Part shown: positions 37,773 to 49,491 of the stretch, in pieces
How the letters are laid out: every line of letters begins with the position of its first letter
Position numbering within the stretch: the stretch's first letter is position 1
DNA from: Gordionus sp. m RMFG-2023
Taxonomy: Eukaryota > Nematomorpha > Gordioida > Chordodea > Parachordodidae
Assembly: GCF_954871325.1 (NCBI RefSeq)
Contig: NC_088775.1
Location: 39,905,561-39,969,560 of the forward strand
Length of the DNA stretch: 64,000 nt
Direction of reading: 5' to 3'
The notes under the pieces: model-generated
Told to the model about the DNA's origin: nothing
The model's database searches: none
The model's input: only the letters and a program-made list of their open reading frames with translations
Position numbers and translations under genes: made by a program

Positions 37773-38105
37773 AGGGTTGCCAGGTCAAAATTTTTAAATT
37801 GAGGGAGATTTTTATTTTGAGAGAAAAATAAAATAACCCTTCTCCCTCTTCATTAATTCTTAAATTATTTTATATAGAATAATAACAAAGTAAGTAACGT
37901 TTTGTAATATTTTTCAAAATAGGTAATAGAGAATACATGCTCGTATATTTTTTCCAAGTATGTGGGGGGGGGGATATCGTTATTTGAAAAAAATTGTAAT
38001 TATTTCTCCAATGCTTTTAGACCACTTATAAGTAAGTATTCTGGAGATTCATAAAAAATAGAGGGCATAACAATCTCCTCAAACAAAATATCAATATATA
38101 GCATC
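37773..38105. mobile_element. Internally deleted relative of the palindromic hAT
   Basis: Begins CAGGGTTGCCAGG, the same terminus type as at 13496. It has a ten-G run near 37964 like the BED-finger exon. At 37990-38100 it ends with a stretch (CTTTTAGACCA, GATTCATAAAAAAT) matching 18885-18970, the 3' part of the transposase. The middle of the element is missing, and another hAT cuts it off on the right. Confidence 0.6.
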
Positions 38106-39540
38106 GAGTGTTATTAAAAAGTCGAGTTCACCCGTCCGACTATGTAGTCGCTAGTCGACTAACTAATGTCGAGAACATGAGTTTTCAACTTAAGTCAACT
38201 AGAGGAAAAATATTTCGACTTAGTATTATAGACTCGACTCAATCGAAACTGAGCCAAGTTTTGGGTCGCAAAAATCGACCAAAAACTGACTTGAGTTATG
38301 AACTCGAATAGTGAAATCAAGTTGACTAGAGAACGAATATTTCAAATTAATCTGAGTCGTGAATACTGTCGACTAGAGGACAAGTATTTCAAATTAGTTA
38401 TTATTAATTAAGATATTTGTTCTGTTTTTTATATTTTTTTAATTTAGATTTCCAACTTTGTAATATATTCTCAGAATTAAGGCGTTTATCAGATTTCTCT
38501 TGATGATATGGATACACCGCTCTATTCTGTTAGTATGCATCACGAATTGATATTATTTATTATAATTTTTAGGGATTTGAATTTCTTGACCTTATGAGAG
38601 ATGAGATCAAGGATTATCTTACTACGAATACACTAGATTGGTGGGAAAATAGCGTTGTCTATCCTACCTTGTCGTTGACTCACAGCTAATTATCCAATTG
38701 AAGAATTTTAAACAAATGAACATGAGATTTTGTTTTCTACTCTTAGATGCCTTACTTAAAGGAATTGAAGATATGTAAATTAATAATAATAATTTAATCA
38801 ATATTTAATAATTCTAGGTTTATTGGGACTATTTGAAGATGAAAATATTATAGCAACTATGCTCCATCCTTTTTTTAAACTTGATTGAACATGGTTACAA
38901 AATAAAAAAAACAATTAATACAAAGATTAGTTGATGAATTATCAGGTCTTCAACTGATTGCAAACAAATAACCTGCGAAAAAAACAAGTAATTTAATATC
39001 CGATTTTTTTCAGTATCCTACAGCAGATAAGATTGTTAAAAATGATTTAAATTTTGATACTCAATAAATTTTAAATAATTTTTTCAAAAATGAATGTCGA
39101 GATTTTAGTATTTCTAAAGAATATCCTGATATAATATTGTACTCATAAAATATTAACACCACAATCCCTTCAAGCGCCCTGGCAGAAAGACTTTTTAGTG
39201 TAGCTAAAAATGTCTTTACAGATAAAAATTTTGAAAATTATTACTGAAATTTAATAATTATTTATAATAATTTAATAATATATATTTATATATATAATAT
39301 TAAAATCGAAAAATCATTATTTAAGTTATATTTTGATAAATGTGATATAGTCAATAAATTCTTTGGCTCATTTTATGAATTTTCACAATAGAATCCTAAT
39401 TTTATGCAATAAAAATTTAATAAAAATGTATCTGTATCTAAATACATTTAAAAAATTGTATCGGTATCTAGATAACTTTTTAGACGATGTATTTGTATCT
39501 ATATCTAGATCCATTTATAAAGTATCTTTTAATAACTCTG
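38106..39540 (+). mobile_element. hAT transposon relic, family B
   Basis: The left end GAGTGTTATTAAAAAGT and the right end, complement of ACTTTTTAATAACTC with changes (39522-39540), form an inverted pair. The left subterminal region is rich in GTCGACT-like motifs. The right one repeats GTATCTAGATCC-like motifs. Between them, on the plus strand, are remains of a transposase: DEIKDYLTTNTLDWWE (about 38605), LFEDENIIATMLHPFF (about 38830) and the dimerisation block SSALAERLFSVAKNVF (about 39170). There are many interruptions. Right-end sequence of the same family recurs at 55995-56135. Confidence 0.65.
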
Positions 39541-39954
39541 AAAAATAATAAATATACAATCGTGTGGATATCAGTGGAAATTTTTTGATGTAATAATAAT
39601 TCATATTTTTTAAATTTAACAAATATTTTTTTCCCTTTTTTATGGACTACATAAATTTTACCGAGATCATAATTTTTATACAAGAACCATGACTTTTTTA
39701 AAAAATCATGAGCTTCTTATTAATCACACGTGTTGTTATTATAGCATCAAAATGAAGAAAAATGCAGCATCTTTAATTTTTAAAATTTATTTTATTAATT
39801 AGGCACTTATTTGAATATATTAATCTTCCTGTGAACAAATCATCTATATATCTTTTTCTGTCCAGGACTTCTATAAGTTACTGTCTCCCAAAGTACTATT
39901 TGAAAATGGTAAAATATATTTATAATATTTGTCAATAAGTGTTTTTAGGAATGC

Positions 39955-40320
39955 AATATTTAGAAAAATTTGCGCCATAAACAGGCAATATCTTTTGAAA
40001 AAATAGGGTCCTGGGTATGTTATCGAAATAGATGAATCTTATATTTTTAAAAGATAAAATAACACAGGTAGGATTTTAAAATCAAATGCCATTTGGGTTG
40101 TAGGTGGAATATCAAGGAATGATGGAAAATATTTTATTGCTGAAACTGAAAAAAAAGAGAAAGAGACCCCTCTGGGTATAGTAAGCAGTCCATATTGATT
40201 CAACTATAATGTCGAACAAATGTAAGGGGTAAATTAAATATTGATAAATCATAAAATCTAATATTTTTTCAAATTATAACAATCTTAATGAAAATGGATA
40301 TGATCATTACTAGACGGATA
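39955..40320 (+). pseudogene. Merlin (IS1016/ISXO2-like) transposase relic
   Basis: One plus-strand frame from about 40005 reads GPGYVIEIDESYIFKR, a stop, NNTGRILKSNAIWVVGGISR and NDGKYFIAETE. The block VEIDES...KR...GR...WV(F)GGI is the N-terminal catalytic region of Merlin/ISXO2 transposases, including the first Asp. A stop lies inside the block. The downstream part is too decayed to follow, and the fragment is cut by the foldback element at 40368. Confidence 0.65.
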
Positions 40321-40367
40321 TCACCAGAACTGGAAGAAAATCTTCCTCTTTTTTATATATAAGTGAA

Positions 40368-43300
40368 TAGTGTTGCGTAATCAGGTGGGCCTAAAAATCG
40401 GCTAAGCCTAAAAATCGGTTAAGCCTAAAAATCGTCTAACTAAGCTTATAAATCGGCTAAAATTAAATTAGTCAAAATTCTGCATCGATGCTTAGCATTA
40501 ATTATTATTTATTTATTTTAGTAAAATAATTTATTTTATTTATATTTAATGTAAATATTTTATTATTATCAACAAATAAACATGATATGATTTAATATTT
40601 TTTATTTATATTATTATATTTTGAAATGAAAATAAATTTATTTATTTGATGTTTTTTTAATAAAAAAAATAATATGCTGCTATATTGTAAAAATGTAATA
40701 TTCTTTTTAATATAATTTATTAGTGATTTTCACAATCTTCTTTGTAAATACATCTTTTATTAAGGTTATATTGTAAATTTTATTAGATAAATAAACAATC
40801 TTTTAGGCGAAATCTTTTATAATTTTTTTTAAATTATCTATTTTTTATTAAATGAGGTGGATTTTATGAAACTTTTTTGATATTATTTTATATGATAATA
40901 TTTTAATGTGACAATTGTCATAATCGTTCTTTTATAAGTTTTTTGAAGAAAGTATGTTAAAATAAGTATTAATAACATGTGTAAATATAAATTTAGTGGA
41001 AGATGTACCATAGAAAAGTGACAATTGTCATAATCGTTATTTTTAAAGTTTTTTGAATTTTTTTGACGAAAATATGTTAAATAAGTATTAATAAGATGTT
41101 TAAATAAAAATTTAGTGAAGATGTACCAATGAAAAGTGACAATTGTCATAATCGTTATTTTTAAAGTTTTTTGACGAAAATATGTTAAAATAAGTTAGGG
41201 GTGTACCGATACCACTTTTTGGAGGCCGATCCGATCCGATATTTCAGATATTAAATTGATATCGGCCGATAACCGATCCTATATCATATCTAATTTTGTA
41301 TTCTGCAAAGATACCGGTTTTAATTTAATATACCTTTATTAGTACAAGATATAATTTTACTATACCATAACATATGTCATTTAAATATATTATAATGGTC
41401 AGTTATAGTTTATATTCAATTCAATTGCTATTATTTATATAATAAGTAATAACATTAATCTATTTACATAATTAGTAATAAAAAAATATATTATGAAATT
41501 TGAAATTAATATTTAAAATTAATATATCGAAGATTTCTTTTTATATCAAAGATATGTCGGCGGTGATGGGGACTGTTAATATCACTAGCATCACTAAAAA
41601 CAGATACTGAAGAGATTAATGAACACTTTTTTGAACAGAATGCGAAAAAAAATAATTATATTGCAGAATGTTTATTAACTAATTATTTCTATTAAAAAAA
41701 TTAAACATAAAAATGTATTTCGATTTTATTTATAAAAATAAATGGTTTTTTAGATATAATTTTTTTTAAATTTTGTTAAAAGCGCCATTTTATATCGGAT
41801 CGGAAAATTTTATAATATTTGCCGATAACCGATATTTTAAAATGAGCGAAATATCGGCCCGATCCGATCCGATATAAAATATCGGTACATCCCTAAAATA
41901 AGTATTAATAACATGTGTAAATATAAATTTAGTGAAGATGTACCAATGAAAAGTGACAATTGTCATAATCGTTATTTTTAAAGTTTTTTGAATATTTTTG
42001 ACGACAATATGTTAAAATAAATATTAATAACATGTGTAAATATAAATTTAGTGAAGATGTACCAATGAAAAGTGACAATTGTCATAATCGTTATTTTTAA
42101 AGATTTTTGAAGAAAATATGTTAAAATAAGTATTGATAACATGTTTAAATAAAATTTAGTGAAGATGTACCGTAGAAAAGTGACAATTGTCATAATCGTT
42201 ATTTTTAAAGTTTTTTGAATTTTATTGAAAAATATTTTAAAATAAGTAATGATAACATGTTTAAATATAAATTTAGTGAAGATGCACTCTAGATAAGCGA
42301 CAATTGTCATAATCGTTATTTTTAAAGTTTTTTGATTTTTGTTGAAGAAAATATGTTAAAATGAGTAATAATAACATGTTTAAATAAAAATTTTGTGAAG
42401 ATGTACCATAGAAAAGTGACAAATTTTATATTTTAAAAATTAGGGTCATGCAAATAACACCTCTACTGCTATCTCATAAATAAATTATTTACAAAACACA
42501 TTTAAAATTCATAAACAACACTTAATATGAATAAAAATCACCTTTAAAAATATTTAATAAAAAAATTTATTAATATTTACATCAAATTTTATGAAAAAAT
42601 AGAAAAAAAAATGTCGAGTAAATAATTGATTATTTATCAATCAAATTATCTTTAGCTTAAAAAAAAATAAATATTTCATTTTAATTTCTTAATTTATAAT
42701 ATTAATTATAGCACTAATTTTATTATGACAATTGTCGCTTATCTAGAGTGCATCTTCACTAAATTTATATTTAAACATGTTATCATTACTTATTTTAAAA
42801 TATTTTTGTCAATAAAATTCAAAAAACTTTAAAAATAACGATTATGACAATTGTTACTTTTCTACGGTACATCTTCACTAAATTTTATTTAAACATGTTA
42901 TCAATACTTATTTTAACATATTTTCTTCAAAAATCTTTAAAAATAACGATTATGACAATTGTCACTTTTCATTGGTACATCTTCACTAAATTTAAATTTA
43001 CACATGTTATTAATACTTATTTTAACATATTTTCGTCAAAAAAATTCAAAAAACTTTAAAAATAACGATTATGACAATTGTCAATTTTCTATGGTACATT
43101 TTCACTAAATTTTATTTAAACATGTTAATTTTCTATGGTACATCTTCACTAAATTTTTATTTAAACATGTTATTAATACTTATTTTAACATATTGTGGTC
43201 AAAAAAATTCAAAATAACGATTATGACAATTGTCACTTTTCATTGGTACATCTTCACTAAATTTATATTTACACATGTTATTAATACTTATTTTAACATA

Positions 43301-43925
43301 TTTTCTTCAAAAAAATTCAAAAAACTTATAAAATAACGATTATGACAATTGTCACATTAATATAATATCCTTAAAAAGATCATATAAAATAACATCAAAA
43401 AAGTTTCATAAAATCCACCTCATTTAATAAAAAATAGATAATTTTAAAAAAATTATAAAAGATTTCACCTAAAAGATTGTTTATCTAATAAAATTTACAA
43501 TACAATTCCTCAATAAAAGATGTATTTACAAAGAAGATTGTGAAAATCACTAATAAATTATATTAAAAAGAATATTACATTATTACAATATAGCAGCATA
43601 TTATTTTTTTTATTAAAAAAACATCATATAAATAAATTTATTTTCATTTCAAAATATAATAATATAAATAAAAAATATTAAATCATATCATGTTTATTTG
43701 TTGATAATAATAAAATATTTACATTAATTATAAATAAAATAAATAAATAATAATTAATGCTAAGCAACGATGCAGAATTTTGACTAATTTAATTTTAGCC
43801 GATTTTTAGACTTAGCCGATTTTTAAGCTTAACCTAATTAGGCTTAGCCGATTTTTAGGCTTACCTAATTAGGCTTAGCCGATTTTTAGGCTTAGGCGTA
43901 GTTTTTAGCCGATTACGCAACACTA
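40368..43925. mobile_element. Foldback hAT-type element with repeat-filled inverted arms
   Basis: The termini TAGTGTTGCGTAATC (left) and GATTACGCAACACTA (right) are flanked by TAAGTGAA (40360-40367) and TATGTGAA (43926-43933), an 8-bp duplication with one mismatch, as in hATs. The ends hold clustered copies of AAAATCGGCTAAGCC-like motifs. Further in, each arm is a tandem array (period about 110-120 bp) starting with the palindrome GACAATTGTC: seven copies on the left (40910, 41020, 41138, 41955, 42074, 42182, 42299) and six on the right (42726-43344). A spacer of about 270 bp lies at 42440-42720. There is no transposase gene; open frames in the array are repeat artefacts. The left arm is interrupted by the insertion at 41196-41895. 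Confidence 0.85.
41196..41895. mobile_element. hAT-type MITE nested in the foldback element
   Basis: The inverted ends TAGGGGTGTACCGATA and TATCGGTACATCCCTA are flanked by a perfect 8-bp duplication AAATAAGT (41188-41195 and 41896-41903). GATCCGATCCGATAT motifs lie near both ends. The 700-bp interior is AT-rich and non-coding. It split one unit of the GACAATTGTC array, so it is younger than the array. Confidence 0.92.
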
Positions 43926-43933
43926 TATGTGAA

Positions 43934-45402
43934 TGTTGTAGTGTGAACGCGTTCGTGAATGAAGTTCGTTTTTTGAAAAATATGATGAACAGTGTTTATT
44001 TTTGACGAAATTTCAGCGTGAACACGTTCCTTTTTTATGAAGAAAGCGTTCGAATTTAAAGTTCGTTCAATTTTAAAAATACCTTTTATTTTTATTTATG
44101 TGAAAAATTTATTAATCCGAATTTTTTAAGAAAAAAGTCTTATATTTTATAATCGGCTGTTTTTCCTTTTCACATTTCAATTTGTTTTAACACACCATTA
44201 TTATAGTTTATTAATTTGAATATTATTGTTTATATTTTAATTTAATAAATTAGCATAAGCATGGATATTATTATTTCATCATCATTATCTGATTCTGAAA
44301 ATTCAAAATCAGATGAATTAACATTACCATGGCCCAAATATGATAAATATTTTACAGTAACATCCTATATTGAAGAAACTAAATTAATACTTACCAATAA
44401 AATGTACCCAAAAAGTATTATATCAGTTTCAAAATTTTCAAGTTCCAATTTAAAACGACATTTGATTTTAATATTGATTATTTTATTTTATATAATATAA
44501 CTAAGTAAAATAATTAAATTTGAAGAAAAATGCATTTATGGTTATTTGACCCTAACAATAACGATAATTATTTGAAAATTAAAAAAATTACTGACCTATG
44601 GTGAACTATTGATAGACGTATTATTCAATGAGATTAATAAAAAGTATTAAACTCAAAATTATCAAATTAATTATATATATTTTATATTTTTAAAGATTTA
44701 AACATATATATGAAGATCCAATATGTTCTTTCTGCAAACATCCATTCAAGCTTTAATGGCCATGGATAAAACTTCCACAGAACGAACCTATAAAAAAAAA
44801 CTTACAGCACTATTGGAAAAATGCATTGAAAACTTTAGAAATGCTAATGCAAGAACTGTTAATTTCAAGATATCCTTTTTTTGACTAGTAAGTAAAGGAT
44901 GGATTGGAGGAGGATAACTTATCTGAATTTTTTAAAGCAAAGGACAAAACAATAAATGTTAATAAATTCTCCACGTTAAAAGAGTTGTTTATTAAGTATA
45001 ATACTGCAATCTCCTCATCTGCCCCTGTAGAGCGCGTTATAGCTTATGCCGTATTAACTGCCAAGTGTTCCTGTCTATCAGATAAAAATTTAAAAAAACA
45101 ATTGTTATTAAAATTTAATAAGAAAAATTTTTTATAAATAAAAATATCTTTTTATTCGCTATATTATATTATATTGTATTTATAATTATATTTATCAAAA
45201 TAAAACTACATTATTTTTTAAAATGGCTAATATATTGTGTTAAAAAATATAAGACATTTATTTATATTAAAATTAATTTAAAAAAAATTTATCATAAAAT
45301 TTTGAACGAACATGAATGCGTTCCTTTATTCTTGAAAGTGTTCGATTTTTGTCAATGAACGTTGAACGCGTTCGATTTTTTTGAAATGTTTACAACACTA
45401 GA
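43934..45402 (+). mobile_element. hAT transposon, family A, second copy
   Basis: Starts right after the foldback element's target duplication with TGTTGTAGTGTGAACGCG and ends GTTTACAACACTA at 45402; GAACGCGTTC motifs lie at both ends. Plus-strand transposase remains: an N-terminal piece at 44261-44500 (MDIIISSSLSDSENS, PWPKYDKYF, SKFSSSNLKRHL, a degraded BED finger) and a C-terminal piece at 44904-45137 with the dimerisation block YNTAISSSAPVERVIAYAVL and LSDKNLKKQL. The middle is decayed. It is the inverse-oriented sibling of 7789-9194. Confidence 0.75.
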
Positions 45403-47420
45403 ATATTGTTATTTTCTTAATATTATAAATAGGTCAAATTTAAGTAAATTAATTAAATGATATAAATTTATATAGATCTATTTTTGTTTGTCCTTAAAAT
45501 TATATATATTATCATAGTTTATATTTATATATTATATTTATTCAAATAAATTGCTTAGTTTGATTTAATAGTCCTAACTTAGTAACATCCAATATAGCAC
45601 ATGCCCTTTTAAAATTTTAAATAATATACTACATTTTTAATGTTAAAATAAAGAATTGTGCAAATTTTGACAAAAATAAATTTCCACTATATACATGATT
45701 GCATATTTATTATTTTTGAATAAAAAAAAAAATAATATTAAAAATTTACCCTAGTTTCAGTGACATATGAATTTTTTAAGGTATATTTTCTTTATATATC
45801 TAATTTATTTTTAAAGGTGATTTTTTCTATATAATTTTTTTAAATATATATTTTTTATTAAATAATATTTTTATGCGTTATTTTTAATGACTTTTTTTTA
45901 TAATTTTTTCTAATGTATATTTTTTTTTATATATTTTATGTGTGTGGCCTTATTAAGCACTTTTGTAGGTGTGCATCCTTTAAAAGATTGTGAACGATAT
46001 AATAGAAAAAAGAGATAGTCGAAATAAAATGTCGAAATATAGTTTTATAACAAATATATTGAAGATGTAGATCTCGTGGATTCTTTAAATAGAATTCATA
46101 TTAAATCAAGAAAAAATATCATAGATACTATTTCCTATATTTGACATGTTGCTCATAAATTCATGCCTGTTATACGGACGTGATTTTATCTTTACTCTGA
46201 ACACAAAGATAGTAATTTTTAGTTTATATAATTTCAAAATTTCGGTGGTGGAAGTCCTTTGCAAATATGGCAGAAGATCAAATATGCAAAAAAGAAAATC
46301 GGTTCAAACTAGTTATTGTGAAAAATGTAAGAAAGGTCTACCCAATAATTACCAAAGGAATATTTAATAAAAGACCTAGCAGCTCATTGGCCCTAAAATA
46401 TTAAGAAAGGAATATGTAAAATGTCAGTATGTCAATTTACAACAAAAGTAGCTAGCCAAAAATGTGGAGTATATTTATGTTTTTAACCTAAAAAGATTGT
46501 TTTATAGATTTTCATTAAAATTAAAATATTTAAAGTTTGATATTTTTTGTTATATTACATTATATGTATATACATAGTTTATAGTATAACAAAAATTATT
46601 GAGATATTTTATTACAAATACCCTTCACCTTTAAATAAATTAAAAATTCTTTTATCAATAGTATAGAAAAAATGTTTGGTAAAAAAGAATTAAAAGATAA
46701 ATTTATATTATAAATATTTAAAATCACAGTTTGAGAATGTTAAACATTCAAATGTTGCATATATTATCAATTTTGTGTAAATAGTTAAGTAAATATGGCA
46801 CATTTTTATAGATTAATCAAAGCTCTTAAAGTTTATATGTAAAGAGTTATACTTTTTGGAATTGTGATACATATTGTTATAAAATTGTTTTGTTATGTTA
46901 AAATTAATATAATAATTATATTTAATAAATGTTTAATATTCCTTATATATGTTATCACATTTTGAAATAAACCAAAAAAATAGATATACAAATTACATTT
47001 TTAGAACTGTTAATTCTAAAAAAATATGATTTAGGAGTTAGGCTCAGGAGTTTGGCACAGTTATAAAAACTCAGCTATTTAAAAATACTAAAATAACCTT
47101 TAGAGGGTTTAATAATTTAGCATTTATCCATAGTATTCAAGAAAAAAATAGTCAATAATATCTAATAACCCTAAGTATCAATCCACCAATATCCAGTATG
47201 TTGGTTATGACTAAGATATTTTGAAAGTCAAATTTTTACAGATAATAATTTTGGTGAAGGCCCATAATTTTTGTATTATATCTCTGCTTATTAGATATGA
47301 TAATGTATTAATATATTACATAACATTTTTTTTTTCATATAAAATTAAGTTGAATTTATTTAAAACTTTATTCTTATCCAAATGTAAATAAGTAGTCAAA
47401 TTAAAATTTATAATTATAAC
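45403..47420. other. ATP6V0B intron 5, left part: AT-rich, one possible piggyBac tail
   Basis: Very AT-rich with no tandem repeat. At 46260-46367 a plus-strand frame reads RRSNMQKRKSVQTSYCEKC then KKGLP. This resembles the Cys-rich C-terminus of piggyBac transposases (C-x2-C after a KT-Y motif), but it is short and uncertain. Nothing else was recognised. Confidence 0.4.
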
Positions 47421-48126
47421 CTGAAAACAAATTTGAGGCCAAAATTTCAGGTGTAACTGAGGGTGCATATCTATCAAATTTCTATTAATATAGTAAATAA
47501 ATTAAATTTATAAAATATTTTTGTAACTTTTAAGTATATAACATTCGTTGGAAATAAAATATGAAGTCTTTAAAATTAATGAATAATATTATTTCACATA
47601 TAATTTTTATATATCATATCACATAGTGATATAAAATTACATTATATCATATATAAAACAAACCTCAATTTGATTGCCAATTACTATTGCCAATATAATT
47701 CCATAAATAGCCACAGCCTCACAAAAAATAATACTAATTAAATTCTTGGTTCTTATACGAGGTTCTTTAACGCCAGCTCCCAATATACTGGCACCAGTGG
47801 TAAATATACCCCTATTTTATGTTATTGTAAAATTATTTCATAATTTACCAAGCTGCACCAACAACTGACAATGATATTGATAATCCTATGCCAATACACG
47901 CCCACATGTATGGCGATGTGTCAACTAAAAACCTTTTAATAATTATAAGCATGGAATTTGATGTAATTACCCTTCAATATCAAAGCGAAAACCTTTCCCT
48001 GATAAGACATAAGCTATTCCTGTTCATCCATATATGTGAAATTATTATAAATTATTTACCTATAAGAATTAAAGTGCATAAAACAATATTAGCTAAATAT
48101 CTAGTATGGGTGATAATTAATCCCAT
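47421..48126 (-). CDS. ATP6V0B: V-ATPase 21-kDa proteolipid subunit c'', exons 1-5
   Basis: Membrane rotor subunit of the V-ATPase V0 sector, moving protons across endomembranes. Exons: 48060-48126, 47971-48019, 47849-47932, 47664-47811, 47421-47481. All are joined by GT-AG introns with matching phases; introns 1-3 are only 40, 38 and 37 bases, intron 4 is 182. The start ATG at 48126 opens a hydrophobic first helix ([14 protein letters not shown]). Then come [58 protein letters not shown] and [17 protein letters not shown]. That last helix carries the Glu of [11 protein letters not shown], the proton-carrying position in this subunit. Exon 5 ([17 protein letters not shown] plus LFS) is the short loop before the last helix pair. 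The exons are AT-rich, unlike exon 6. Confidence 0.93.
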
Positions 48127-48217
48127 GATAAACTTTTTCAAAATATATCTTTAACCTTTATCATATTGATTCAAATAAAAAACTCCACTAGGTCTTAATT
48201 TATTTTGTGTATGCCAT

Positions 48218-48392
48218 TAGTGTTGTTAAACGGCCCGAGATTTGGGCCGATTTTTAAAAACGGCCTAATTATATAGACCCAAACCTTTCTGCCTTCTATC
48301 AGCAAAATCTCTGGGCTTACATAATATTATTTTGGTTAAATCTTAGGGCCGATTTTAAAAATCGACCCAAAGCGAGCCGTTTAATAATATTA
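48218..48392. mobile_element. 175-bp hAT MITE between the divergent genes
   Basis: Starts TAGTGTTGTTAAACGG and ends CCGTTTAATAATATTA, with TATGCCAT (48210-48217) and TATGTCAT (48393-48400) outside, an 8-bp duplication with one mismatch. Internal GGGCCGATTTTTAAAA occurs in both orientations. Related sequence lies at about 48683-48760 inside the next MITE and at 49265-49440. Confidence 0.8.
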
Positions 48393-48529
48393 TATGTCAT
48401 GCTACGAAAGGGGACATTATACTTGTAATAGCACTATTTTATTTATTATAGAATATATATATTTTTATACAATTTATAAAGCACAAATAATTGTATATAG
48501 TACAAATAATATAATTTCATTGTCAATTT

Positions 48530-49051
48530 CAGTGGCGTAGCTAGGAATTTTCCTTAGAGGGGGTCTATACATATAAAAGCATAGGGGGCTTCGCCCAGAC
48601 CCTTCTTGGCCGGGTTTATCTTAAAAATCATATTGTTTTTCTTATAATATAAAAGTCCTAGAATTATTTATCATTTTAATTAGTGTTGTTAAACGGCTCG
48701 ATTTGAGCCGATTTTGTAAACAGCTAACTCAATATTTTAGCCAAAAAAATATTGCTCAGGCCTAGAGATTTCACTAATAATGTCTAAACCTTTGTATCAC
48801 CCATTTTTTAAATGCATCAATAATATGCTATTATAATTTAGTAGATTATTCTCAATGACTTTATAAAAATACTGTCCAGAATAATTTCAATATTAATATA
48901 ATATCTTTCCACAAACATCAAAACTAGAAAAATATAAATATTTATGGTATTTTATAAAGTCACTTTTGAGTCTTCTGAACGTATAATCTAAAAAAATTTG
49001 CTCTGGGAGGGGGGGGGGGAAGTCCATTCCCCCCCCATAGCTACGCCACTG
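48530..49051. mobile_element. hAT MITE with CAGTGGCGTAGCTA ends
   Basis: Ends CAGTGGCGTAGCTAGG and TAGCTACGCCACTG, flanked by GTCAATTT (48522-48529) and GTCATTTT (49052-49059), one mismatch. This terminus is widespread among animal hAT elements. A piece related to the 175-bp MITE is nested at about 48683-48760, and homopolymer G and C runs lie near 49008-49036. Non-coding. Confidence 0.88.
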
Positions 49052-49264
49052 GTCATTTTTATAATTTTATTTTTATAATAATCAATATAAATTAATCCAT
49101 TTTAATCATTTTTAGTGAGGGTTTCTATACAGAATCTATATGTAAGTTAATATTTATAAATTTCAACTTCAACATGTAAATTGTGTCATCTTTAAAGTTT
49201 ACTTAAGGATTATGATATGAAAAATATTTGTATTTTTCTTTTTATTCATTCTAAATTATGTCAA

Positions 49265-49440
49265 TTATTTAGGTCACATTTGTTAAATGGCTTGATTTTT
49301 AAAACGGCATTCCCAATATTTTAGCCAAAAATTAAATTCAAGCATGGAGATTTTCCTCATAGATGGTAGCATTATCGAAATCTCAAGGCTTTCAAAATTT
49401 TCTTGTTAAAATATCGTGTTAACCGTTTTTAAAAATCTAG
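49265..49440. mobile_element. Diverged relic of the 175-bp MITE family
   Basis: GTTAAATGGCTTGATTTTTA, AATATTTTAGCCAAAAA and a final GTTAACCGTTTTTAAAAATC echo 48683-48780 and 48221-48390. No clear ends remain. It lies immediately upstream of the PMPCA start codon. Confidence 0.45.
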
Positions 49441-49491
49441 CGTTTATACGCATTCACTAATATATACTTCGTTTACATTCATTCATCTAAA

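Larger units (their letters stand above)
48127..49491. promoter_or_regulatory. Shared 5' region of two divergent genes
   Basis: The start codons of ATP6V0B (minus, 48126) and PMPCA (plus, 49492) face away from each other across 1,365 bases, so both promoters must lie here unless untranslated exons exist elsewhere. Much of the region is made of small hAT-type elements (48218-48392, 48530-49051 and a relic at 49265-49440). I cannot point to a TATA box or initiator in this AT-rich context. Confidence 0.6.

Noticed and set aside
40883-43059. Several open frames with repeated MTIVTF and IFTKF segments
   Set aside because: They are translations of the GACAATTGTC tandem array on both strands. No protein family, and the repeat itself explains the open frames.
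34659-48126. ATP6V0B as a processed pseudogene or two separate fragments
   Set aside because: All seven exons join at GT-AG borders in phase to 210 residues with the family's start, helices and tail. There are introns and no break.
48999-49036. Homopolymer G and C runs (also at 17914, 20273, 37964, 51787 and 62433)
   Set aside because: Simple slippage tracts inside transposons; noted only as places where the assembly may be unreliable.
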